A DNA stretch of 64,000 nt, from positions 6,987,855 through 7,051,854 of the forward strand of contig NW_002060946.1 of the NCBI RefSeq assembly GCF_000150275.1, written 5' to 3'. The notes beneath the pieces are model-generated. The model had not been told where the DNA came from. It saw only the letters and a list, made by a program, of their open reading frames with translations, and did no database searches. Each line of letters opens with the position of its first letter. Position 1 is the first letter of the stretch. This document shows positions 26,478-37,888 of the stretch, piece by piece. This DNA is from Trichoplax adhaerens (Eukaryota; Placozoa; Uniplacotomia; Trichoplacea; Trichoplacidae). Both the position numbers and the translations under genes were made by a program.

Positions 26478-27262
26478 GGTACATCTAAAGCTGTAGAATG
26501 TTTATGATCTTGCATCATAACGTTAATATGATTGAGTAAAGAAGGCTAACAGTTTTTATTCAAATAGATTTGTACTGATCAAACCTACCCTACTCATTAT
26601 TTCATGTCTAGATACCCTAAAATGTGGTATATAATATTGAATACTACGACTATTAAAGGATACTGCCAATTTTCAACCGTTTTGTATCTTAAATTTGTAA
26701 CAGATAATAAAGATTAATAAGAAATTTAGATCAATATATCATATGAACTTAATTTAGCTGATCTTCCTAAGCTCATTATACGAGTATAATGAAAGTTAGA
26801 TCAGATACAATATTCTATCTGATCCCGAGTACTACAGAAGCATCTGCATATAACGGTAATAAACTATAATAATAAAGATACCTCTAAAGTGTACAAATGA
26901 TTACAATCTTGTGTCTTAAAGTTAAATGAGATTGAGTAAAGTAGGCTAATATTCTTATTCAAATAGAATTGAAGCTTAAACCTATCTTTGACATTGTTTT
27001 AGGTATAAATACCCTAAAATGTTGTATATAGGATTAAAATACTATGGCTATTCGAGAATACTGCTGATTTTTTAGCTGTCTTGTATTCTAAAATTAGAAC
27101 GAATTATGAAAACGAATAAGAATTTAGATCAATAAATCGTATAAAATTAACTTAGTTGATTATCCTTAACTCATTCTATATAAAGTTGCATCAGATACAA
27201 TATTCTTCCTGATCTAGAGTACGACAGAAGTATCCACACATGCGGCGATAATAAATTCATAA
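26478..27262. repeat. Tandem duplication of a ~400-bp unit
   Basis: Units 26478-26875 and 26876-27262 share many blocks: ATTGAGTAAAG.AGGCTAA, TATTCAAATAGA, TACCCTAAAATGT.GTATA, TTTAGATCAATA, and CAGATACAATATTCT..CTGATC. The second unit has a TATA-like GGTATAAATACCC and both end near AATAAA-like motifs, which resembles LTR regulatory layout, but TG..CA ends with target duplications were not found. Confidence 0.65.
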
Positions 27263-27539
27263 CCTATGACTTCTTTATTAAGTGATGCGGGTACCTTCTG
27301 CTTATCTGAAAATGAAGTTGGGCAATATTGAGTTGAGTTGAAGTTGTGATTCAAGCTAGCTAAAGCATGTATATTTCTATCCCTTTGATCAGAAAGTTAT
27401 CCATCGGATAAGGAGTAGAAGAGGACTGATAATTGAAGCACAGAAACCGACATTTGAAGAATTACCCTAACTAATAGCAAGCTAGAAGCTAGTCTACTAG
27501 CTGAACGAAGAAATAGTATAATTGCTCTACGCTATCTTC

Positions 27540-28307
27540 TTGTGCTATAACTTCGATCATGACACCATGATAATTAAAGCCATTGGCCATATTAAATGTA
27601 AATTAGATTGGTATCAGCAGGTTTGCGGAACCGCTAAGGCCTGCTTATCGATGCCTACACTTGATTCTATTAATTGGACGGCTGAAATTTATATAAGGTA
27701 CTAAATCTAATCAAAGCAATAGCTATGTTAATGCAAAAAGCATTGCAAATAATTTATTTAGTCACGTACTAGTAGACTGGAAGGAGAGATAAATTGTTTT
27801 TCCATGTCGAATCAGACCGTTAGGTTATTCCAGAATAAATGATGGAGTAAGAAATATATTCTTTCCTTCCTTCCTAACAATAGAATGATAACGATTAGAA
27901 TCCTAACTAAGAATTAGTAGATTATAATCTGAAAGGCTGATTCTATCTGATACGGAAGGATTGTGGTAGTAAGAAACACCAGTCATGATATTGAGGTCAG
28001 AGGTGTGGCTCCTATCGAACAGAATACAATTTTAGCCGTAGGCGATGTAAGCCCCTGTTGATTGTCTTCTGAAAAAACCTTTTATACCCCAGCACTAAAA
28101 GATAATAGTTTCGCATACTAGTCATGGTAATTCTACTGTAATTTGAGTTATTACTTTGTAGATGTACTATAATTCTAGCGCCTTGTCATTCCACCAATGA
28201 ACTACTTGCAGCTCATAATAATTCCAGAATAATATCGGTAGGTGATGACTTGGGAAGGAATTCTGAATTGCTAATCATTACCCTAGTAAAGGATATTGTA
28301 ATAGAGG
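27540..28307 (+). other. Possible three-exon plus-strand gene fragment
   Basis: Candidate exons: about 27560-27698, Cys-containing (KLDWYQQVCGTAKACLSM), ending AAG|GTACTA in phase 2; about 27965-28053 starting in phase 2 (VVVRNTSHDIEVRGVAP) and ending at GAT|GTAAGC; and 28179-28307, phase 1 at both ends (SRIISVGDDLGRNSELLI). The first two join in phase; the third does not follow directly. The family is unknown and this may be chance in AT-rich DNA. Confidence 0.25.
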
Positions 28308-31300
28308 GTATGGTACGCTGTTGCAAAATAATTTCAACTTGATTCTAACAGTCTCACTTCATGACGTGGCTTGCTTAATTTTTAAATGTGGAGAATAAGT
28401 AAGAAATTATTAATCAATCCATTTTCTATCGCCTAATTGGTAAGTGGAGCGAATTCTTCTTAAATTTTCCAATTTAGCATTTAAACAAGTCGACTTAAGT
28501 CGTAGCTTGTGGTTTTGAGTTATAATTTCAATTCCTTTAATCGTAAAGATTTCAGTAATGATCGTGACAATGACATTATCACAAATTTGTGTTTCTGTCT
28601 CTTTTGGATTATGTTGCTATGTAGTAGAATCTTAAAAAGAAGTTATTTTATGGCTCGTTAAATTCACTTAGTTTGCAGAATTAGCTATTACTGACTTAAA
28701 AAGGTGGATATAATTATTCGCTAAAATATCACGTAGATGGTTTTTTATAATCTCACAGCAATAGCTATACGATTATCAGCAAATGAATCACGTTAAAATA
28801 TTACCGATATCTCTTCGTTAAACCCATAAAAGTAAAAACATCTTGTTTTTACCTTTATGGTGAAATCATTGAATATTTTATAGTCGCTATTCCTTTGGTG
28901 AAATTGATGTATTTAATTTAAATCTTGTATAACAAGATTGCAGAACATCAATGACATGGTCTTATTTTATTCATAAAGTATCTTTCTCATCTTTTAAATC
29001 TCACGTAAATTTATTTGCTAAAGTTTGTCAGTATGTGGTTTTATCTGTAGCGGCAATATCGGAACGTAATGTTACTTATTTCGCTGATGTAATTAGTTCT
29101 CTCTATTATGGTTTTACCGCTGGTTCATAGTAGAAGTAGCTCTTTTTATTTACTTTCAAGACTGCCATCAGTTCATATAGGATTATTTGTTATGATAGTT
29201 TATCTAAATATATCGAAGCATTGATTCTGTTGTCAAAAAATGCTATAATTCGTCATTTAGAAGAAATTTTAGTTCAGATTACATCGAGTTTCGTCTAATT
29301 TGTATAGAGGTAAGAAATAGCACTCAGATTTGTTCCTAACTAGTACTGAGATTACTACTTCAAAGAATGTAATTAGGAATGACATTTTTAACAGTATTTA
29401 TTAAGAAATATTTTATAATATTGAGATTTTAACCGATATGAAAATTATTAATATTTCGGATCAATTTTAGACGTAAATGTTGTATATTTATCAGAATAAG
29501 ATTTAATGTAGCTGATAGTTAGGTGATTAAATAACTTCATATCAGTAATAAGAGAAAGTCTTTCAAGTTTTCTCGAAAGCCTCTATTTGAACCTCTATTG
29601 ATATAATGAACATGCAATCGAGGCAAATTTAACAGCACATAATCAAATTTTGTAGTAAATTGATATGCATTATTTTAATAATGAGATAAAATATTTGCAT
29701 TAAGAACAATACGAAAGCTTCTAATTAAGCTTCGCTAGTTAATAATATACCATAAGACACACAAGCAAGTAATTTTTTATACGCGTTATACTTTGAGTTT
29801 CTCAACGACGATTTTTAAGGCTAAGAGCTGAAATACGGCACTACAGCTCATCAAATGTATTTCTGAAAACTTCATAATATTCTTCCAGAGCTAATAATTG
29901 TAATAAAACACAGTCTCAGAAAAGTCTAGAGCCGACAAATTATCTGTTTACCAGTTACTTACTTTAAAAGATTTCGATTTTGCCTAGAGTAATTTAACAA
30001 AAGAAATTTAACTAATAAGATCTAGGCAGTTGTCATGACATGATCTCGCTCTTGTCCTACCAATTTTTACTTATGGAAACGAGTCGATGAATCTGTAATA
30101 TATGTTAGACCCTATTCTTGTCAAAGCAACATGCGAAAATATTGCACTGTAGTTGTAGCAATTTTAGCGCGAATTTGACTCAAGTAATAAAATTGACATT
30201 GATAACGGCGAATTTTCTGTAGTGCTATTTCAAAATTTAGAAGCTTACGGTATCAAATTGAGATCGAAAGTGCAGTTGTTCTGCTGGAAATAAATACCGT
30301 CTAGGGAGAATAAGGTTTACAATAGAATTAAATCTCTTTATGAACTTACTTACTTAAAATGAAGTATTAAACTAGTGGTTAACCTTGACATTCTTAGGAA
30401 TGGCGCATAAAATCTGCCTTTTTATCAGTATATACCCATATGAAAATTAAGATAAATTATGCATTTTTTTCTAATACAGCAAGTCTCGTTAGAATTTATT
30501 TCCTAATTTTAAATCGAAAAGGGGAAAATTTATCCGGATATAAGTTAAAAATTAAAAAAATGCAAAAAATTAATGTATACGGGACATTGTGAATTTAGAT
30601 TAAAGTAAGATCAGAAGCGGTTACACGTAATTCACAGGAAAAAGTTAATATTGACAGCTCCAGTAATTGGATAGAATGTATTATTCATATTTGATTATAA
30701 TAATAAAAATCTTAATTTAATTATTTAAGTGCAATTGCGAATCACTGTCTAGTTTGTAAAATTTTAGTCTAATTTTATAGTAGCATAATCTTATATTACA
30801 ACTACCTGCTAGATAGTTTAATTTTAAATTCTTAGCAACAATGCGGCCAATTATTTCCAGTAATAAATTAGACCTCGATGGGTAGTTTCTCTGTGTCGTA
30901 AATTTCTAAATTAGTTTTAAAAAGTTGTAAGATTACGCATTCAGCGATCCGTTAATAAATTAAACCATTCTGAAGTTGCTCTACAGTGTTAGCAATACAG
31001 CTAGATGGAATATTATATCGTTTTAATGTTTATAGATCACGAAAATTGTCATAGTAAACTATCACAGTGACTGGGTTTAAGTTAACATATAGCAGATAAT
31101 TTAAAATTAGCGCTATACTTATCATATTTGTTGTTTTCCAGATATTTTCGTGTACTAGCGGCATTCCTGCCATCAATCTTGAAGGCGTATCTGCCGATTT
31201 CAATCTAGGTTATTAGATCCTATGTCTAAAGCAATTATTACTATGGACGGTACTAGATTACTACAAGTGATGGTAAGTACCACAAACTTTCTAATAATTG

Positions 31301-31863
31301 AAAGATATTATGAAACTGTGTCGATAATATTATTATTGCTGACTATTTGGGCTGGTTGTACCTATCTAAATTCACAAACTAACTACATACTTATTATCGA
31401 GTAAAACTGATATAACTCGATTTAATATCCATTTGTTCAAATCACATCTTCGCTATTATAATGCTGAATTCCGATTTATATTTGAATATCAGACATTCCA
31501 AAGACGAGATTCTTAAATTATTTGAGGCAATTTTTCAAACTATATAATAGCGCATTTTAAATGTAACAGATATGGTCTTCTCTTAAATGAATTTCCGTTA
31601 TTTATTCTTCGATATTCGTTAAACTGCATCTGTATCGCTTTATAATGACCAATAACTTTGTTGTAAATTTCTTTTACCGTAAATTATGTTTGTTACTTAT
31701 TGTGCCATTGAAATGATGAGTCTACGAGCTGTAGTTGTTTGTGCTAAAGTCTAAACAAATATTACTTAGCTTAATTTATTTATCCAAATTAATAATAATC
31801 ATAACTGAGCTATTTTATATTTTTAGATAATTTTATTCTGCTGCTTTAATTCGGCTCGATCAG

Positions 31864-34800
31864 CTGATCCTTGCTTCAATACCAACCACTGTGATACTAA
31901 AACAGTTTGCATAGCTAGCAATGCCTCTTCTATGGGATATTTCTGTAAATGCCGTGCTGGTTATTATCCTACGATTTCTTCAGCTGTTGATCCTCACTGC
32001 CAACGTAAGTAATTTGTATTAGCAATACAGCTAAATCGGCATAAAAGTATTAATAGTACAACAATTATCCTATTTATTGATACGTTGATCTTTCTTCATA
32101 CAGAGGTCATGACGGTTAAGGGGACAGTGGGATTTTTAGATAACTATACACCGGCCAGCATAGAAAACGACGTGGTATGTCAGTTTTACGAATAGTATTT
32201 GTTATTTTTAGTGTGCTCTACTTGCTACAGTTATAACTCTTGTAATACTTTTCTTTCAGGAACAATTTACCATCTTGAGTAGTTTTCCAGGTCATATGAG
32301 CACGCGTTTTCGAACTCTTCGGTAAGGAATTAAATGCTGTAGTATATTTATTGAGTTAAATTTTTAAAGATAAATATGCCATTAAATAGCTTAAAATAGT
32401 GTGGTTATTGCTTAACAATGAATTGATGTTTGTTGCAATAATATTTAATTTGTATCATCTTTGCTATAGCTATGAAAAGATTAATAAAACATACTTCTTC
32501 TCATAGAATGCCTCCAATCGTTGCCAACTATTACTTGATGTTTCATTTCGACGCAGCGATAGAATATCAAAAATTGAATAAAGACATAAGCACTATGTTA
32601 TCAACAGATACAAAATATAAAATATTATACGCGGATCACTCTAGTAAGATTCCTACCGTCGGCTCTAAAATATAAATCATACGTATATTGTCGTTACTTA
32701 TGCTACCCTATTAATTGATTAAGTCGCTCTATGAAGTTTTCGTTCATGAGTTTAGTTCCTAATCATAGTATGAGTTTGTTATCTGCCTTCATGCCGTATT
32801 AAATTCAGAAATAATTTATAATTTTACAGGAATTAGTGAGTGTGATTTTAGTAATGATCCTTGCTCCAGCTTAAAACAACTGTGTGTCCCGGATGCTCTC
32901 TCGTATTCCTGTAAAAGTTGTGAAGCCGGAGTTCAATTCAATACTACAACTAAGACCTGTCCAGGTAAGATTGTATATCGTTATCGTAAATTCTCAAGAA
33001 ATTCATTATTAGCTAGTTCTTCTTTACATTAATTTTTCTATAATTAATTTCATCAAATGAATCATAGGCAATAGGAATAGTAACGTAATGGTTATGTAAT
33101 TGTCATTAGTTATTCATAAGGAATACCGTAAAATAGGGTATTAGAGTAATAAAATAAACGGTAGAAACCGGTATTCTAGGCCATAGTGAAATCTTTTAGA
33201 TATAGATATTTATCGCTTGCAGTACATATTTTGCAGAATAATGATATAAATATTGGAGAATATACTTTCGCATCTAGGTGAAGTTAAGCCTACACTTCCC
33301 CGCAAGACCTGGCCAACATTTACCTGTAAAGACGTTCATTGTGGGTCAAATGCATACTGTAATCCCGATTATTCAAAACCTTTCGGATGGTATTGTAAAT
33401 GTAATGAAGGCTACTATCCAAATATTGTATCAACTGAAGCAGCTGGATTTAGTTGTAGCTCGCAACCTCTCAAGTTATATCATGGTAATCTATATTATTG
33501 ATTAGTTAAATATGGAAATGGGCCATTATAATTAATACTCGTGTTGCCACTAGTGTTGTTGTACTAATCTATCTTCAATCACACGTAGAGGGAACCTATG
33601 TCGTAGCTACTCTAATCATATCGCCGAGGATTAATTCGACCGCTGTAAAACAGCAGCTGGTATAGTAGATGTGATTTCAATAGCTTTCTCTTTTCATTTT
33701 CTGGCAAAAGTACAGTGATGAGGACAAAATGAATTGCGCCACAACCGTGTATAACTATAGTTATTGATCATCTAGGCAACCATGCTTTTCCCGGAGGGTT
33801 CAGATTTTGTTGCTAGCGAGATAAAATCGGTTAGGTACGGCATTAATGATACGATTTTATGTGAATATTTATTAATTTTTTTTCCTACTATTTATGTTTT
33901 TGGGGATTTTGGTAGGTGATCTCGATAGTATAATATACTTGCTGTTATCGCCTTCTAATCAGAATATTAGGTGCTCTAATGCGTTAAATTTCTATAGGAA
34001 CTGACACTTAGCTTTTATATTAATTTCAGTTATGGCAATATAGAAGCCGACTTCCATATTAAAATCAACAGAAGCGTTCCAGTTGATTTGAAGAAGATTA
34101 CTAATTCGATTCGAGCTGCAGTTCAAGTTGCTCAAAATTATACGTTTATACGTGTTCAATATTTTGGTAAGTTAGAAAATGCCTCCGTCCTTAGCTTATA
34201 AGTAACTACTATCTGGTTTACTTTCTTCCATACTCAAGAGTAACTCTGACAAAGGATTAATATGTATTTTCTTCAAATCTTGTAATCTTCACAACGAAAT
34301 TATATCTAGCTTTATTTATATGATTTTGATATTTTCACTAGATCCCAAAATATGCGGTACAGACTATGATCCTTGCTCTGGTCACTCACTGGAATGCGCT
34401 CCTAAGAATTACGGTTTCGAATGTCGAAGATGCCCAACGGGTTCTTATTTCCAAGGCTGTTTGAAAAATTGTTCGGGTACGCATACTATCTGATATTATC
34501 AAGATGACAAATGACTATTATCGGTACTGGATCAACCATGTTCCCGGAAAATATTAAGTCGAATTAACTCAGCCTTAAGCGAATTATCTTCAGTATTGTA
34601 TAAAATGCTGCAGTCGCCTATTCTCAATGTTGTCATTTCTATGATTAATTTTCATTTTCATTTTAATATACGTATACAGAAATTGACGAATGTGCTAGCA
34701 TACCAAATATTTGTAAGGAAAGCGAAAAATGTATCAACACAATTGGAAGCTATTACTGTCTATCAGGTATGATATTACACCCTCTTATGCTTGTATAATA

Positions 34801-37800
34801 AAAAGGAAGGTAGTTCAAATGTCAATTCAATCATAGAATAGGTTAATACAACTTTATGTAGTATGGTAAGTTTCTATGATCAGAATAATAATTACTAGTA
34901 GTTCAGTCAAGTGTAAGACCAATTTATCTGTTTGCTGTATGTCTTATACGTTTAGCTAATGCTACGGAAACCTCTCAAATCCTTCCGACGGCTAATATCT
35001 CAGCAACTTCTGCGGACTATATGTCAGGAACAAGCGCAACGGAAGCAACCGCGACTACAATTCCTTCATCAACTGCTGCCTCAGAAATTTTATCAGATTA
35101 TATCTCAGCAACAGGAGAAGTTAAGACAACGGCGACTCCAATTCTTGCTTCAGCTAATGCCTCAGGAACTTTATCAGCATATATCTCTGCAACAGGAGAA
35201 ATTGAAACAACAGCAACTCAAATTCTTGCTTCAACTAATGACTCAAAAACTTTATCAGAATATATTTCAGTAACAGAAGATGTTAAAACAACAACGACTC
35301 AAATTCTTGCTTCAACTAATATTTCCGAGACTTTATCAGAATATATCTCAATAACAGGAGAAGTTAAAACAACCGTTACTTCAGTTGAAACAGTAATTAA
35401 GTCTGAAGAACCGTCTATCGAAATCTTAACAAGCGCTACCAGTGTAATAACATCTTCTGCTCATATCCAATTGGAAAGCTCGAATGTAGACCAAAGTAGT
35501 TCCGTCGAAGTACCGGGATCTTCGACAAATTATATTGAGAGTACAGGTCACAAGAGTACAAGCTACTGGAGTGATTCTCATAGTTCAGCTGTATCCATAT
35601 TACCGGCACCTTCTGAGGTTGATTGGTTAGGCACAGCATTTAATGATGTTACCGTTAGCCCAAGTGAAGTCATCATTATTAATAGTACCGCTACACCCGA
35701 ATTACCAACTGAATATTGTGCAAGAAATCGTTGTGAGGCCAATTCTATTTGTATAGTAAAGCCTAACAGTCCATCAGGAATTTATTGTCAGTGTGATACA
35801 GGATATCGTCCTACGAACACAACTTCCATAGGTCAAGTTGGCTGCAAAGGTAGCGTATTTTTGCTATTTGGGTAAAACATAGTAAGTAGATCAATAGTTC
35901 CAACATGCAAATGGTCATGATATACTAAATACCGGTATGTTAATAAATTATATCATAAATCAAAGATAATTAAAGATACTAACACTTACATCTCTAAATC
36001 CGTAGATATTAATGAATGCATCATTTCCAAACCTTGTGATCATAAATGTATCAATACTGTGGGCAGCTATTCGTGTTCTTGTCATCCAGGATTCAAACTT
36101 GGTAGCGATAATAAAACTTGTGGAGGTACATAGATCCCCTAATTATGATGTGCTGGTGATGAAATTTTATGGATATGAAATGATATGCTGTAATTCTTAT
36201 AAATCATAATGGAATGCTATCAGATAGATCTCTGTAGCGGTAGATAGCTCGCATTAATTGTTTTAACATAAATCCTTTGTTGCCTATTTATATACTACTT
36301 CAGTTTTCTGTATTTAGCAATTACTAGCTTAAGCGATTGATGTGAATTTTAAATTGTAGTGATAAAACGCTGCCACATTGTCTATCAATCTTTCATTAAT
36401 TTTTCAATTAATTCTTTACGATACCATTTAAGTAATTGTCAGCCGACTGATTATGGGATGTAACTTAACATTCATTATTACATTTAATCTATAACTTTAA
36501 ATAGATGTAAATGAATGCGCTAGCAATGATAATCCTTGCTTCTTTCAAAAGAAGCTTTGCCTCAATCTCAATCCGGGATATATGTGTCAAAATTGTCCCA
36601 CTGGTAGTTCCTTCGATACGTTAATAAACGGTTGTACAGGTAAAGATTTTGCTCATTCACTAATGGCTATCATGTACAGTATTTATTTATTTGGTATCAG
36701 GTATTTTTTTTTACTGCATAGAGGTTTGATTTAGCAACATAAACTAAAAACATACTGCCTAGAGAACAGCCTTACAGTTAGCGTTTTAAATACCTTCAAT
36801 ATAGAGTTTATAAGTGCTCATGTTACATTTTTATCTTTATTGTACTTTCGGTTAAAAATCGGCGTCCGATAGCTGCCTCCACTTCTAGTCCTACTGTTGG
36901 TAGCAATTCCTCTGCTACATTGGGTGATCAATGTAAACATGATACTTGTGGGTCAAAAGCAAAATGTTATGATCAGCCGTTATTATCACCCCAATTTTTT
37001 TGTCGATGTCGCCAAGGCTACTATCAAGATAACCCCAGCGAATTACTAATTAACGGGGATGGATGCTTGCGTAAGTATAGTAATCTTGAATGATGAACTG
37101 TATGCGTACTGCCTATCCCTATATTTATTGCTATACTGTACACACTGATGTAAAGAAGTTGGTTATACCCAAGAGGTCCGGTTCACATAAATTTTGCAGG
37201 CTTATTAAAATAATTTAGGACAATAACATCTAAACTTCGTAGTTGTTAGTAATTATGCTACCGTTGTAGCTCGGTAAACTACTGCTATGCGTAACATACC
37301 GTAATAATCAGATGCAAATATCATATCCCATTAGCTGGTAGGTTTGTTGCTGGGTACGTGAATCTTAGACCTAAACCAAACCTTTTTAGTAATGTTACCG
37401 ATGAAATGCTCAAGTCAGAGACTAAACATCAGGTTAGTTTAATCCTTCCACTTGAATAACAAGCATATTGTGCTTCCATGTTTAATTTTTCTCACCTCGT
37501 ATACAGTATTATTCGATTGTAAATCTGCAAACTGATTTGATTATTTGAAAAATAGATGGAAAGTATGATTAGAGCACAATCAGGAATGCAAAATCACTTA
37601 ATGAGGTCAACGCACATCTCTAACCGGTAAGCATGGTTATTTTTGATTAGAATTTAAAATGGACTTTAAAGATTCGATAACAAGTTACTTTATGCCTTAC
37701 TTGCTCAACTTTTATTACCTAATTTCAGCTATGGCCAGGTATTAACGATTGATTTTCAGTTAACGCTTAAGAAGGAAGCTCCAATATCACTGTCGGCAAT

Positions 37801-37888
37801 TCAGCAAGTATTAAGTGCACAATTGATGTCCATTTATACTTATGACGTAATAAGTGCCCAAGTGACAAGTGAACTTAAAGGGATCTAA
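31864..37888 (+). CDS. Multi-EGF / SEA-domain secreted protein (5' end missing)
   Basis: Exons, with matching GT..AG phases: EGF 31864-32004; SEA1 32104-32174, 32260-32321, 32507-32643; EGF-like 32830-32964; EGF 33278-33484; SEA2 33589-33659, 33776-33834, 34030-34166; EGF-like 34342-34476; short cbEGF-like 34680-34766; Ser/Thr repeats plus EGF 34956-35849; cbEGF 36006-36125; EGF-like 36505-36639; EGF 36873-37070; SEA3 37335-37432, 37556-37626, 37729-37888. The stop is TAA 37886-37888. Every module starts and ends in phase 1, the classic shuffling phase. No membrane segment is visible after SEA3, so the product looks secreted or matrix-associated. Upstream exons, including the signal peptide, are not identified. 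Confidence 0.88.
34956..35849 (+). CDS. Tandem-repeat Ser/Thr linker plus EGF exon
   Basis: An 894-nt exon of the EGF/SEA gene. Its first part has about four to five copies of a 27-residue (81-nt) unit around ILASTNxSxTLSEYISxTGE, clearest between 35060 and 35375. A non-repeated Ser/Thr-rich stretch follows, then one six-Cys EGF (CARNRCEANSICI..CQCDTGYRP..GCK) before the donor at 35850. The repeats are probably an O-glycosylated spacer whose copy number can vary. Confidence 0.88.
36006..36125 (+). CDS. Calcium-binding EGF exon
   Basis: One exon, phase 1 to 1, encodes a full cbEGF: DINECIISKPC at the start, then CINTVGSYSCSCHPGF and a final Cys. The D-I/V-N-E-C start and the Asn..Tyr/Phe spacing match the calcium-binding EGF consensus. 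The neighbouring exon at 36505-36639 also begins DVNEC but has a shorter, divergent cysteine pattern. Confidence 0.9.
37335..37888 (+). CDS. Third SEA module and C-terminus
   Basis: Three exons (98/71/160 nt) repeat the 1-0-2 phase pattern of SEA1 and SEA2. The peptide runs RFVAGYVNLRP, then MRSTHISNR|YGQVLTIDFQLTLKKE, and ends VTSELKGI-stop. SEA domains often self-cleave at G-S/V-V/I in the beta-hairpin; no clear GSVVV motif is visible, so cleavage is uncertain. The protein stops directly after this module. Confidence 0.8.

Larger units (their letters stand above)
18410..31863. other. 13.5-kb gene-poor AT-rich region
   Basis: No recognisable gene was found. It may contain the signal-peptide exon of GPCR A near its left edge; a candidate ATG..AACG|GTAAGG near 18800 is too short to trust. 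It holds a tandem repeat (26478-27262), two groups of weak exon candidates (minus strand 21.7-25.9 kb; plus strand 27.5-28.3 kb), and otherwise only short chance frames. Confidence 0.5.

Noticed and set aside
28951-29130. A 59-codon plus-strand ORF with protein-like composition
   Set aside because: Length is within chance for this base composition; no domain, splice partner or start context supports it.
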